From NCBI RefSeq assembly GCF_014202225.1, contig NZ_JACHGE010000006.1:178540-242539 (forward strand): a stretch of 64,000 bases of DNA, in the 5' to 3' direction. This document shows positions 9,746-19,728 of the stretch, in pieces (within the stretch, counting starts at the first letter, position 1; every line of letters begins with the position of its first letter). The notes under the pieces were generated by a model. That model ran no database searches. It worked only from the letters and a program-made list of their open reading frames with translations, and was not told the DNA's origin. The DNA comes from Algibacter amylolyticus. GTDB taxonomy: Bacteria > Bacteroidota > Bacteroidia > Flavobacteriales > Flavobacteriaceae. The translations under genes were made by a program, and so were the position numbers.

Positions 9746-11509
9746 TTAATTAACCACTATTTTGTGAGTAGAAACACCTGTGTCACTTTCTAATTGTAAG
9801 ATATAAACACCTGTTTTATTATGTTCCAAACGAATCTCTTTATTTGAAACTACATAACCTTTTTGGATTTCTGTACCATTAATTGAATACACACGATACT
9901 CTGCTTTCTCGCCATGACCCAATGTTATATTAAACGTGCCTTTATTTGGATTTGGATATATTTTTACAGCATCTTGTCCAACTATGTTAGACGTAGATAA
10001 TGATGCATTGGACAACTCAATAATATTTATTGAAAACTTGGGTAATGTAATACCCAAATTGCCCTCACTAATTAAAGTTAATGGGTCTGTATCAATACCC
10101 ATAGTTCTTTCTTCATCCATGGTAGAAAAAGCTAGAGCTTTATGCACTGCCACATCCGTATAAGCTACACCATCAATATTAATGTTAAATGGAACATCTT
10201 GATTACTAAGATTTACGACAAACACCGAAGTTTTTCCATCTTTTGTAACCACTCTTGCATTTACTGCTTTTACACCTTCTACGAGATTTGAAACTTGTAC
10301 ATCACTTTTAATTAATGTGGTGTTTTCGAGTACTAAACGTATAATTTCATACGCAGATCCAAACAGCGTTTTTTCTAAAGGATATTTAATTCTTGGTCGT
10401 TCTACACCACTAGGAGAAATATAAGTTTCCCAAACATAATGTGAGTTTAATTGCCCATTTACACTAAACCAATTAGCCCGCTCAAAAACATCCTGATTTT
10501 CGCTCATAAATATATAGCAATCTGCCATTCCTAATGCCGACACCGCATTTGGACCACCAGATTTTACACCCCACTCGGTTAACCAAATGGGCTTATTGGG
10601 GGCTACTTGGTGCGCATAATCGTAAATAGAATTACCTAAAAATAACCGAGCTAAAAGTGCTGTTCCATAAGCTTCATCGCTATTTGTAGCATCATCAGGA
10701 TCTGAACCGACATAAGTATGAACAGTAACTGCATCAAAATAAGAAAGGTCTTGAGTTAAATCGGCATTCCAATTAGGGTTTGCCCAACTGTCTCTTCTTA
10801 ACAACGGGACAGACACTTTAATATTGGGATTTTTGGCTTTCAATGCAGCCGACATTGCTTTTGCCCGAGCAATATAATCTTCTGTATTTGGTATGATAGA
10901 GCTTCGTTGCCCTGGATAAAAACACTCGTTACCCATTTCAACAGCCTTAACCTCAAATCCTCTAGCAATCAAATCGTCGTATCGTGCTATCGTTTCTGGA
11001 CACCCGTTACTAAAATCGGTACCATCTGCACTCATGTTAAAGGTCCACATCATATCGAACCCTTTGCTTGTAGTGGATTTTCTAGAAGTATTTAAACTTG
11101 TTAGTCCATCAATGCCAACTTTAATATTGTTGCTATCAAATATCTTTATATTGGCTAATAAGTCTGGAGATTTTGCTCTTATTGTCTTGTTTACTCCTTG
11201 TTCGTATTGAAAGCTTTCTGCTCCAAAAAGGCGAGTAACATCTCGTCTCCAATCGTACCAATTAGCCCATAAACCATGAGGAAATCTTATAGTTATAGGT
11301 TTTAATTTGTTAATTAAATCTTTCTCCTTTGAGGTTGAAAAATGATGTGTATTTGTTCCGAGCAACAAATTATTGTACATCTCTATTGAAGAGGAGGTTA
11401 TATCAATAGCTGCCTCCATATCTGAAGGTAAAATAAAAGGATAATCTTGAGATACAACTGGCAATGAAACTAACAATACAAAGTAAAAACAAAGTAATTT
11501 CTTTAGCAT
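9746..11509 (-). CDS. T9SS-secreted clan GH-A glycosidase, family uncertain
   Basis: This 587-residue secreted enzyme has a signal peptide (about 1-20, ending in VVSQ). Its (beta/alpha)8 catalytic domain carries VEMGNE, with Glu195 as candidate acid/base, and IWLTEWG, with Glu312 as candidate nucleophile. This arrangement is shared by clan-A families such as GH51, GH79, GH30 and GH39. A small beta-sandwich follows at about 370-490. The protein ends in a T9SS sorting domain (VKIYPNPNKGTFN to the C-terminus, about 510-587), so it should be at the surface or outside the cell. I cannot assign it to one family; an endo-acting or arabinofuranosidase/glucuronidase-like enzyme is possible. Its own operator and its export suggest an early role on the polymer. 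Confidence 0.7.
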   Translation of the reverse strand: MLKKLLCFYFVLLVSLPVVSQDYPFILPSDMEAAIDITSSSIEMYNNLLLGTNTHHFSTSKEKDLINKLKPITIRFPHGLWANWYDWRRDVTRLFGAESFQYEQGVNKTIRAKSPDLLANIKIFDSNNIKVGIDGLTSLNTSRKSTTSKGFDMMWTFNMSADGTDFSNGCPETIARYDDLIARGFEVKAVEMGNECFYPGQRSSIIPNTEDYIARAKAMSAALKAKNPNIKVSVPLLRRDSWANPNWNADLTQDLSYFDAVTVHTYVGSDPDDATNSDEAYGTALLARLFLGNSIYDYAHQVAPNKPIWLTEWGVKSGGPNAVSALGMADCYIFMSENQDVFERANWFSVNGQLNSHYVWETYISPSGVERPRIKYPLEKTLFGSAYEIIRLVLENTTLIKSDVQVSNLVEGVKAVNARVVTKDGKTSVFVVNLSNQDVPFNINIDGVAYTDVAVHKALAFSTMDEERTMGIDTDPLTLISEGNLGITLPKFSINIIELSNASLSTSNIVGQDAVKIYPNPNKGTFNITLGHGEKAEYRVYSINGTEIQKGYVVSNKEIRLEHNKTGVYILQLESDTGVSTHKIVVN

Positions 11510-11530
11510 AATGTGTTTCTTTTTTATGCT

Positions 11531-11575
11531 TAAAGATAGAGTTATTACTATCCGGTAGTATCCTGCACCGTCCTG
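11531..11575 (-). promoter_or_regulatory. TCCTG direct-repeat operator and promoter of the T9SS glycosidase
   Basis: TCCTG boxes start at 11561 and 11571, with a degenerate TCCGG at 11551 in the same 10-bp phase. The -7-like octamer TATCTTTA (11538-11531, minus strand) begins 23 positions from the 11561 box. The leader to the ATG is only about 20 nt. The site lies between the end of rhaT and this gene, so it gives the gene a separate promoter at the tail of the rhamnose operon. Confidence 0.78.
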
Positions 11576-11595
11576 ATTAAACTATTGGACGCCAC

Positions 11596-12648
11596 TTAAA
11601 TAGAATTCCCTATTCCAACTAACACTACAGATAAAAGAATAACTAAAATTCCAGTAGTAATAGTATATTTTGTTTTTTTAGCAACGCCATACCACTCTTT
11701 CCTATAAACACCCCAGAGATTTGCTGTTAAAATAATAGTAGACATGTGTAAAATCCATGAACTTGCCCCATTACCTAATTTACTCTCACCCATACCATAG
11801 AAAAAGAATTGCAAAAACCAGATGATTCCAGCTAAAGCGGAAAACATAAGATTTTGTGATACTGGTGTGCTTTTATTAATGAAATCTTTATATGATTTAT
11901 TTTTTAAACTTAACATCGTAGTCCATACTAGGTTAGAAACTAAACCACCCCAAAGTATAACTACAAAAGTTACGTTATTAGCAAATAAATGATCATAACC
12001 TGCAGCAACAGCTGCATCAGCCATAGGTTTTCCTGACTCTATGCCAAAACTAAAAAAAGAACTTAAAATACCAGAAAGTACAGCTACTATTAAACCTTTT
12101 ACCAAATTGAATTCTGAAACACTTTTCTTTTTTTCTTCTTCAGAAAGTTCCTTTTCTTTCATGATACCAGCTTTACCACAAACCGCAATACCAATAATGC
12201 AAACTAAAACACCTAGCAACACAATTTGACCACCAGAACTAGCCAACATATCTGTGATAGACACCTTTCCGGCTTGTGGATTTATATTATAATAAATTGA
12301 AGGAACAACGGCACCAAAAGCGGCACAAAATCCAAGAACAACTGAATTTCCTAAAGACATTCCTAGATATCGCACTCCAAGTCCGTATGACAATCCTCCA
12401 ACTCCCCAAAGCAGTCCCATTATAAAGGTAAATAGTAATATACTGCTAGAACTTGTTGCTATTATATCTAAAAAACCAGGAACGGTTAGCCAAGCTGCTA
12501 TTGGTGGTACTATAAGCCATGACATGACGCCACCAACCATCCAATAAGTTTCCCACGACCATCCTTTTACTTTATTATAAGGCATGTAAAAACTACCAGC
12601 GGCAACGCCTCCTAATGAATGAAATAAAACACCTAATATTGCTTGCAT
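11596..12648 (-). CDS. rhaT: L-rhamnose/proton symporter RhaT
   Basis: This 350-residue inner-membrane protein has about ten hydrophobic segments and matches the RhaT family of L-rhamnose:H+ symporters along its length. Recognisable blocks are the N-terminal GVLFHSLGGVAAGSFYMPYNK, LLWGVGGLSYGLGVRYLG and the C-terminal FFFYGMGESKLG. It should move free rhamnose, released in the periplasm by the GH78 and GH106 enzymes, into the cytoplasm. It is the last gene of the eight-gene operon, 30 bp after the isomerase. No intrinsic terminator is visible in the 86 bp before the next start, and that gap holds the next operator. Confidence 0.95.
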   Translation of the reverse strand: MQAILGVLFHSLGGVAAGSFYMPYNKVKGWSWETYWMVGGVMSWLIVPPIAAWLTVPGFLDIIATSSSSILLFTFIMGLLWGVGGLSYGLGVRYLGMSLGNSVVLGFCAAFGAVVPSIYYNINPQAGKVSITDMLASSGGQIVLLGVLVCIIGIAVCGKAGIMKEKELSEEEKKKSVSEFNLVKGLIVAVLSGILSSFFSFGIESGKPMADAAVAAGYDHLFANNVTFVVILWGGLVSNLVWTTMLSLKNKSYKDFINKSTPVSQNLMFSALAGIIWFLQFFFYGMGESKLGNGASSWILHMSTIILTANLWGVYRKEWYGVAKKTKYTITTGILVILLSVVLVGIGNSI

Positions 12649-12678
12649 AATTATTATTTTGTATTGTTCGCTTTTTTT

Positions 12679-14091
12679 CTAACAAATAGTAACAACCCTT
12701 AAATTTAAAAGTTTACCAAGTTTTCCTAATTTATTTCCTATGTGCCCTACGCCAATAGCACAATGATGCGATGGTCCTTGTTTAGACCATTCGTTCATAA
12801 ACCCTCTTGCACCTATAGAAAAACGATAACGACTATTTGTATTTCCTATTTGTAACACAGGCCCTTCTACAGATTCACCTTCGGCAACCAATAAAAATAC
12901 ATCGTCTTTACCTTCTACTACAGATAATAAGGTTACTGGGCCATGTTTTACAGTCATTTGAATAGATAATCCCTTACCTGGTTTACCGTGGTATACAGGA
13001 AGCGGAACCAATTGTACATTGCCTTCTGCTATGGCAAAATGTGCTGGTCCATCATGCCCGAGCATCACAATATCATCATTAAAATCCATGGCATAAAACT
13101 CAGAAAAAGAACCACCAACACCAAAGGCATCCATAATTTTCATGGCTTGTGCATTTTTGACTTCATACTCGCCAGCTACAGGTATATTTCTCCCTGTTAA
13201 TAAGGTGTTTCCTGCAATAACAGAGGTTACAATATTTTCATATTCATTTCCTGAATCTCCTTCATAATAATAGGCTAAAGATCCTAAATTATGTGCTTCA
13301 ACTAATTTATCTAACGCTACAGATGTTTTAGCTGCACGTTTTATTTCGTCTTCCTCACAAGCCTCAACCACTTCAAACGTGGTATGAAATTCTTTAATTT
13401 TTTCATTTACCTCCGTATCTGTAGCTTCATCTCTATACCTTTTAAGCTCACACATTTCTACAATTTCTATATGCGTGCCAAATGCTGCCGATTGCTTCGT
13501 TAAATCTGAATATACATCTAGCATACCACAGTAATAGTGCCCCAAAACACCTAAACGATTATTGTTCATAACTTTGGCTACTTGAGAAGCATCAATCCAA
13601 TCTTGGATTTCATTCCAAACGGCAGGTTCGTCTAAATAACCGGTTACAAATTCGTAATCTATTCCTGAACGATTAAAAACGTTTGCCAACTCTGGCACCG
13701 AACAAGCTTGACAATGTGCTAACCACTCTCCTGTCATTTCACCTCTATCTCCAAGCTTATTGAAACTCTCATAATCTATAGCTGAAACGGGTTGAATATT
13801 TAAAATAACAACAGGGCAACCTAATTTTTGAACCACTGGCAACACTGTTGATGACAAAGCGTAAGTCGATACATATAAGAATAGTATATCTACATCCTCT
13901 GTTTTTAAAACCTGTGCTTTTTCTCGAGCTTTTTCAGATGAATCCACTAATCCCACATTAACTACTTCGGCTCCGAAGCTTTCCATCTTATCGGCTACTT
14001 GTTTTTGGTAGCCTTCCAGTCGTTCTAATAGACCTTCAAATTGTGGCCAATAGGTATCTAAACCAATACCAAATAATCCTACTTTTATCAT
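12679..14091 (-). CDS. L-arabinose/L-fucose isomerase-family sugar isomerase
   Basis: This 470-residue cytoplasmic protein has no signal peptide. Its layout is that of the L-fucose/L-arabinose isomerase superfamily: an N-terminal Rossmann-like domain (MIKVGLFGIG, about 1-140), a central domain with YYEGDSGNEYENIV (about 276-289) that probably includes an active-site Glu, and a C-terminal barrel with HDGPAHFAI. The family interconverts an aldose with its ketose. Next to RhaT and five rhamnoside- or uronide-acting genes, the expected substrate is L-rhamnose or a related ulvan monosaccharide. However, it is not the classical RhaA family. No rhamnulokinase or rhamnulose-phosphate aldolase is in the window. 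L-arabinose or L-fucose remain alternatives. Confidence 0.8.
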   Translation of the reverse strand: MIKVGLFGIGLDTYWPQFEGLLERLEGYQKQVADKMESFGAEVVNVGLVDSSEKAREKAQVLKTEDVDILFLYVSTYALSSTVLPVVQKLGCPVVILNIQPVSAIDYESFNKLGDRGEMTGEWLAHCQACSVPELANVFNRSGIDYEFVTGYLDEPAVWNEIQDWIDASQVAKVMNNNRLGVLGHYYCGMLDVYSDLTKQSAAFGTHIEIVEMCELKRYRDEATDTEVNEKIKEFHTTFEVVEACEEDEIKRAAKTSVALDKLVEAHNLGSLAYYYEGDSGNEYENIVTSVIAGNTLLTGRNIPVAGEYEVKNAQAMKIMDAFGVGGSFSEFYAMDFNDDIVMLGHDGPAHFAIAEGNVQLVPLPVYHGKPGKGLSIQMTVKHGPVTLLSVVEGKDDVFLLVAEGESVEGPVLQIGNTNSRYRFSIGARGFMNEWSKQGPSHHCAIGVGHIGNKLGKLGKLLNLRVVTIC

Positions 14092-14131
14092 TCTTTTATT
14101 TTTTTTTTAATTCCTATGATTCTCTCTTAAT

Positions 14132-17032
14132 TCAATACATTAAAAGCTTTACAGGCCCTTCGATACCTGTTGGTACTAAATCTTTGTATCGTTTAGTCCA
14201 ACCAATGGTCATTTTATTATTTTTAAGCGATTTCGCGTAGTTTGCCAATACTGTGGTGTAATGAATTTCTATTTCATTATTGCCTTTTTTAAGATAATCT
14301 TCTATATCATAAAGCGCTTTTCCGTACCAACGCTTCCCTACTTTTTGCCCATTCACGTACAACTCTGTAACCCCTTCGTTTACATCACCTAAATCTAAAT
14401 GTGTAAAACCTGCTGTGTTACTTACCGTTGTTTTATAAATTATTTTTCCACCAAAATTACTTTGTGTGCTATCGTTAGATTTACTAAAATCGATAAGATC
14501 TTTCATTTGCCACGTAAAACTTTGTTTATTTATTTGATTTCCTGTTATGTTCCAATTAACATCTAATACTTTAGAATCTTTTATTTTAGTACTTACGGGA
14601 ACAGCTTTTACAGATGGTTTCTCGTCTTCAAAAATTAATAATAAAGACTCTAAAGGATTTAAACTGATGCTTAACTCATTTGTTTTAGAAGCGTAATAAT
14701 ACGGTGTTCTTTCTCCTGTTTCAGGATTCCAAACCCAAGGGTATTTCCCTTCAACAGGAAATTTAGCATCAAAATTGGTGGTTTCGAATCTGTTTATATT
14801 AGTAAAAAAGTAAATATCTTTATCTGCAGTAAACTGATGTAATTGATACACCTTTTTAGTTGGATTGCTAATTACAACATCTGCAGCAATTTTAGATTCT
14901 TTTAAAATCTGTTCTGTCCAAGGTAATAAATCATCTAAAGACTTTGGTTCTTTAACCTGAATAAATGATTTAGGATTTTCTGCCAATAACTTATTTAAAG
15001 TACTTTTTACAATGTTATCATTTTTTTCAAAATCTTTAAAATGCAATGATTTTGTTGGCATTTGATCTACAACCACTACTTTTCCTCCAGATTCTACATA
15101 GTTTTTTATTATTATTGCTGCTTCTGGGCTAATCGATTTTAAGCTTGCTAAAACAAGTAAATCATAGGTCATATCACCAAAAGAAATAGTCCCATCTTTA
15201 ATTACGGAGCCTTCTAAAACTCTTTGATTGATGTATTCACACGAATATCCTAACTGACTGATAGCCTCCCATAATTTATACAAATACCCCAGGTTGTTTT
15301 GAAGTTTGCCACGGTTTAATCCGTAATCTCCCCAAACATCTGCGGTTGGACCAACTATAGCCACCGATTTTTCTGCTTGCGAATTTTGAAATACATGAGA
15401 TAAACGTGCATTATAATCTGTCCAATGGTTTAAATGCTCCCACCAAGTATTTCGTTCACTAAAATAAGTACCAAAACGAACCCATCCTGGAAACTCAACT
15501 TCAGGTGGCGAATAGTTATAACCATGCACTACAGTATGATTAATTCCTGTAATAAAATTCATATCATCATGCTGCTTTATCTCTTCAAGGGTTGCTTTAA
15601 AAACCCCATGTAAATTGGTAAATGCTTCACTACTTGTAATTTTCTTTCCTGTTAAGTGTGCCCCTGCAGACGCATGCATATTCCAAAGCATATACCCATG
15701 ACTTTCTTTCCATTTCCAGATAGAATCTTTCATTTCAACGGTATAAATCCAGTTATTACTTTCTGGAATATCTGGTATCATATTACCATCTAAAAGCCCC
15801 ATTAAAAATGGTGTTCCGTAAGCTTGGTAACGACATAACACATTATTTTCTTCACAAAAATCTTTATAAGTTTGGGTAAAGTTTTTTAAGAATGTTTCTA
15901 CCAATAATTTATTATAATCATAACGTACACGCTTTAATTGATCTTTAAACTCTGGTGTGAAATTTTTAGAATATTTATCTTTTGAATAATCATCATAGGC
16001 TAAATAAAATACAAAAGGCAACCAATTATCTAATTTATAACCATATGCTTTATAAAAAATATCAGCAAAACCATCGGTCCAGTTTGCTCCAGAAACTTCT
16101 ATACTATCGCAAAATAAAGCTCTTATTAAATCGCTTAAAGGATATCCAGATCGCTCAGATATTTTCTTTAATCTATTTAAATACGCTAAGGTCATTTCTT
16201 TTTTATAATGATCCATTACAGGTCCTGCACCACCTGGCGCACCTAATGTTACATCTCTAAAATTTTGTTGTACTAAGCCATAGCTTAAAAAGTAATTTCC
16301 TTCTTTTTCTATCTTGTACGATAATTTTCCGTTGCTATCTATATACTTTTTAAGATCTATCACCTCATTGGCATTCTCGCAATTTTCTGGTACTAACGTT
16401 ACGTGCGATAGTTTGTAAGTTGTACGCTCGCTAATGTGTTTTTGAGCACGGTAGTTTTTATATTTTTCTTTATATAAATTGATAAGAAAAGGTTCGTCTA
16501 CAGAAATAGTTTCACCACCTTTATAAGCCACATTATCGGAAACCATACGTTGGCAAGTTTCATCGTCTTTTAGAAACTCGCCTCCAAATGGCCAACCTGT
16601 ACCAGCAATCATATCGGTAATCATGCCTAAATCTTTGGCTTTTTTACTCGCATGTACTACCATATCAATCCATTCGTCACTCATCCAAACTAAAGACTTA
16701 TCTCCATTATCAGGAGCTGCTGGCATACCAATAGGATTAATTTCTACACCACCAAAACCTACACTGTGTAACGACTCCAACTCACGATCTAATTCTTTCG
16801 CTTTAATTTTATCTCCGTTCCACCACCAACGAACAAATGGACGTGCTTGGGCTGGTGGATTTTGAAAACTACTATAAAGATCTGAACTTTCTTTTTGAAT
16901 ACTAACGTTATTCGTGTTTGAATTCTGGCTAGTACTACAACTCTGTAGCACACATATTGCCAAAACAATAAAAGTGGTTGTAACTACATTTTTGTAGTTA
17001 GTGTAAGTAGATAATCTCTTTAATTTATACAT
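14132..17032 (-). CDS. GH106-like alpha-L-rhamnosidase, lipoprotein
   Basis: This 966-residue lipoprotein has an N-terminal hydrophobic segment ending in LQSC. The GH106 start RPFVRWWWNG follows at about 63-72, then ELDRELESLHSVGFGGVEI, which is the family's first barrel strand. The C-terminus has the typical jelly-roll with LDLGDVNEGVTELYVNGQKVGKRW in segments (about 895-918). GH106 enzymes are inverting, calcium-dependent alpha-L-rhamnosidases. It is the sixth gene of the eight-gene operon. It is shorter than, and clearly different from, the GH106 at 33188-36658, so the two probably recognise different linkages or substituents. Confidence 0.85.
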   Translation of the reverse strand: MYKLKRLSTYTNYKNVVTTTFIVLAICVLQSCSTSQNSNTNNVSIQKESSDLYSSFQNPPAQARPFVRWWWNGDKIKAKELDRELESLHSVGFGGVEINPIGMPAAPDNGDKSLVWMSDEWIDMVVHASKKAKDLGMITDMIAGTGWPFGGEFLKDDETCQRMVSDNVAYKGGETISVDEPFLINLYKEKYKNYRAQKHISERTTYKLSHVTLVPENCENANEVIDLKKYIDSNGKLSYKIEKEGNYFLSYGLVQQNFRDVTLGAPGGAGPVMDHYKKEMTLAYLNRLKKISERSGYPLSDLIRALFCDSIEVSGANWTDGFADIFYKAYGYKLDNWLPFVFYLAYDDYSKDKYSKNFTPEFKDQLKRVRYDYNKLLVETFLKNFTQTYKDFCEENNVLCRYQAYGTPFLMGLLDGNMIPDIPESNNWIYTVEMKDSIWKWKESHGYMLWNMHASAGAHLTGKKITSSEAFTNLHGVFKATLEEIKQHDDMNFITGINHTVVHGYNYSPPEVEFPGWVRFGTYFSERNTWWEHLNHWTDYNARLSHVFQNSQAEKSVAIVGPTADVWGDYGLNRGKLQNNLGYLYKLWEAISQLGYSCEYINQRVLEGSVIKDGTISFGDMTYDLLVLASLKSISPEAAIIIKNYVESGGKVVVVDQMPTKSLHFKDFEKNDNIVKSTLNKLLAENPKSFIQVKEPKSLDDLLPWTEQILKESKIAADVVISNPTKKVYQLHQFTADKDIYFFTNINRFETTNFDAKFPVEGKYPWVWNPETGERTPYYYASKTNELSISLNPLESLLLIFEDEKPSVKAVPVSTKIKDSKVLDVNWNITGNQINKQSFTWQMKDLIDFSKSNDSTQSNFGGKIIYKTTVSNTAGFTHLDLGDVNEGVTELYVNGQKVGKRWYGKALYDIEDYLKKGNNEIEIHYTTVLANYAKSLKNNKMTIGWTKRYKDLVPTGIEGPVKLLMY

Positions 17033-17090
17033 TTCTATTTTTTAGTTACTGTATTTATTATGATTATTTTAAACAATTTAATTCTTATAA

Positions 17091-19661
17091 TTAATTATAA
17101 AGTAGCTTTTTAAACGTACCTCCTATTTTTAATATATACATGCCTTTTGAAAATGAAGATATATTAACTTTATGGCCATTACCAATTAAAACTTTATTAC
17201 CTGTAATACTATAAACTTCCCATCTTTGATCTAGAGGTGTATTTACGTTAAAAACACCGTTATTACTAGGATTAGGATAAACCACTAAATTATTAAGCGA
17301 ATTTTCTTTTACAGATAAAGCTTTTTTAATAAAAACTGCTTTTATATCTAAATCTGAAGTTACTGTTAAAGTAAACGGATTATCTGTACTTACTATATCT
17401 CCTGTCCAGCTTTGAAATTCCCAACCATCATTAGCTATTGCATTTAAATTAAATTGCTGTCCTGTAAAAGCAGTTCCACTTGTATAATTTAACAATCCAT
17501 CACCTTCTTGTGTAAGTGTTACATTATGCGTAGTAACCGTTTCTAAAGGAATAAACTCTATTCTATCAAAAACAATACTTCCCGTATTTATTCTACTGTA
17601 CACTTTAAACTCATTAATGGTACCTGACCAGTGTGACCAATCTGTAAGATTTACATCAATAGTATGCCATTCATTATCATTAGGAATGGTTATTTTTTTT
17701 CTACCTGAAGCAAATTCTGTACCAGGTATATTAGCAGCCATTTGAAGACTTGGCTCTCCAGTACTGTTTTTAACAACTAACCTTAAAATTCCATATAAAT
17801 CAGAATTAATATTCAACCCTGTTATAGCCGCCATAGGAAATGCAAATCCATCTGAAAAATCTAATGTTAGCTTATCATCATCTGTGTTTACATTCATTCC
17901 TGAGCTAACTGAAGTCCAAGGCGAAAAGTCTTCAGTTGTTGTCCATACGACAGAAGTTGGCGCTATAGCTTGAACAAAATGATCCTCTGATCTGAATTCA
18001 AATTTCTGAAATGCAAAAGACGGAAGCTCAGTATTTACAGTTACTACAGAACCACTCTCTCCATCAGTACGAGATATAGTTGTTACACTTGTCCATTCAC
18101 TAAATTCTTCTGGATTTGGATTAACATAGGCATTATAGGCCGTTAAGCCTGCCTCTGTTAATATACGATTTGGATCTCCCATATTATTAAAACCAGATTT
18201 AACAGTATTAGGATTTTCTTTTAAAAAGTTTTGAAGCTTGTTATTATTTTCTCCGTATGATAAACTTCGATAATAAAGCGTTGTACCAACAGGAAGATCT
18301 GTAGAAAAAGAAAGATTTACAAGTTCATTATCCCTATAATTTAATGAATTTGAATTATAATTGTAAATCATAGCATCATACTCTGAAGTTAATTCATTTT
18401 TAGCAAAAAAAGCATCTAATTCATTCGTTGATGAATTTGGCGTTCCTGATAATTCGGTAGAGTAATGCGTCAATCCATTCATGGTATTCAATGTTGCAAT
18501 AGCAGTTGGATCTTGAGTCCCTGTTTTATTACCCCATCTATAAACAAACTCTAATCCTTTGTCTTTATTTTTATAAAAAATATTAGAAAAAGCTAACTCT
18601 ACAATTTCTGCATGCGAGGTTGCATTATTTATAAACCCTTTTCCATCTGCCCCATTCATGGTTGTGACCGTTGCATACTCCATTAAATCTATCTTGGTAT
18701 TTGTATTCCATTTTGGGTGATCTACTAAACCTTTAAAAAGATTATCGTATTTGTCCTTCATGTTTCTTAAAGAACTATTGCCAATAATTACATAATCTGA
18801 TATTCCCCAAAAATCATATCTTAAATTATTATCAAAAGAATACTCGATAAGATCATCTATAAACGACGCAAAAGGTTCTCCTTTATAATTTAATTCGGTT
18901 CCGTTTTTAAATAAAAAACCTGGAGCTCTTGTATGAAGCCCAATAATAGCATTAGGTAATACAGATCGTACTGCTTTTTCAGTATTTTCAAAATGCTCAA
19001 TAAAATCTTGTTTTGTACCATACCAATGATCTGGTGTTTCAATTTCAGAACCTACTCTGAAACGCCATTTTGAAACCTGTTCTTCCCCATAGGTTTCCAC
19101 TAATTTAGTCATTAAAGCCTTTATAAAATCATGATAAGCTTGTTTATCAGCAGGAGGTAATGAGTTCCCATAAATAGACATCTTTTCGTTTTCACGGAAA
19201 TTTATATTATCTCTAGTTCCTTCTGGAATAAATGTATAACCATGCTGAAAAGCCCATGGCGGTTGATCTAATGCTATTTGTAGAATCTCTGTTTGAGAGT
19301 TTACCACTTTATTAAGTCTTTCAATAAGTGGTTCCCATCTATAAACATAGGTGTTATTTATTGAATCGTAAAGACATGGATCGAAATCTAAATCTTTGTG
19401 AGAAACCCCATTAACAACTTTTCTAATACCACCAACCATTCTAACAATATTCATTTTGAGACCTGGTCGTATGTTAGAACCATTTGTAGGACTTATACGA
19501 TTTGCAACATCCCAAATATTATGCAGAGGTTGATTTTTATAGCTATCATTTGTAAAATCTGTAGACAGCGTTACTTGGGCTTCAATACTATAAAAGACTA
19601 GAGTACACAATAAAATAGTGATGACTCTTTTTAATTGATATTTTTTTTTCATTTTATTCAT
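17091..19661 (-). CDS. T9SS-secreted GH39-like glycosidase, multidomain
   Basis: This is a multidomain secreted enzyme of about 856 residues. An in-frame ATG exists at 19676, but starts at 19661 or 19652 put the signal peptide (KRVITILLC.. to SIEAQ) in the normal place. The clan-A barrel resembles the enzyme at 4915 and carries WRFRVGSEIE, with the Glu as candidate acid/base, and LMEYATV, a candidate nucleophile region. It lacks the usual N-E-P around the acid/base. After the barrel come a beta-sandwich module (about 575-700), a divergent InlB-like repeat (about 705-775, ending DIKAVFIK) and a T9SS sorting domain (VVYPNPSNNG to the end). It is the fifth gene of the eight-gene operon. Substrate unknown; a uronidase or xylosidase is possible. 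Confidence 0.7.
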   Translation of the reverse strand: MNKMKKKYQLKRVITILLCTLVFYSIEAQVTLSTDFTNDSYKNQPLHNIWDVANRISPTNGSNIRPGLKMNIVRMVGGIRKVVNGVSHKDLDFDPCLYDSINNTYVYRWEPLIERLNKVVNSQTEILQIALDQPPWAFQHGYTFIPEGTRDNINFRENEKMSIYGNSLPPADKQAYHDFIKALMTKLVETYGEEQVSKWRFRVGSEIETPDHWYGTKQDFIEHFENTEKAVRSVLPNAIIGLHTRAPGFLFKNGTELNYKGEPFASFIDDLIEYSFDNNLRYDFWGISDYVIIGNSSLRNMKDKYDNLFKGLVDHPKWNTNTKIDLMEYATVTTMNGADGKGFINNATSHAEIVELAFSNIFYKNKDKGLEFVYRWGNKTGTQDPTAIATLNTMNGLTHYSTELSGTPNSSTNELDAFFAKNELTSEYDAMIYNYNSNSLNYRDNELVNLSFSTDLPVGTTLYYRSLSYGENNNKLQNFLKENPNTVKSGFNNMGDPNRILTEAGLTAYNAYVNPNPEEFSEWTSVTTISRTDGESGSVVTVNTELPSFAFQKFEFRSEDHFVQAIAPTSVVWTTTEDFSPWTSVSSGMNVNTDDDKLTLDFSDGFAFPMAAITGLNINSDLYGILRLVVKNSTGEPSLQMAANIPGTEFASGRKKITIPNDNEWHTIDVNLTDWSHWSGTINEFKVYSRINTGSIVFDRIEFIPLETVTTHNVTLTQEGDGLLNYTSGTAFTGQQFNLNAIANDGWEFQSWTGDIVSTDNPFTLTVTSDLDIKAVFIKKALSVKENSLNNLVVYPNPSNNGVFNVNTPLDQRWEVYSITGNKVLIGNGHKVNISSFSKGMYILKIGGTFKKLLYN

Positions 19662-19728
19662 TTTAAAATTATACATTGATATTATTTAAACAGAAGATAC
19701 ATCTAGATTAATTTAATTAACAATTACT

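Noticed and set aside
11546..11560. Short inverted repeat TACTA-TCCGG-TAGTA as a separate operator
   Set aside because: The arms are 5 bp and overlap the degenerate phased box. The direct-repeat reading explains the site better.
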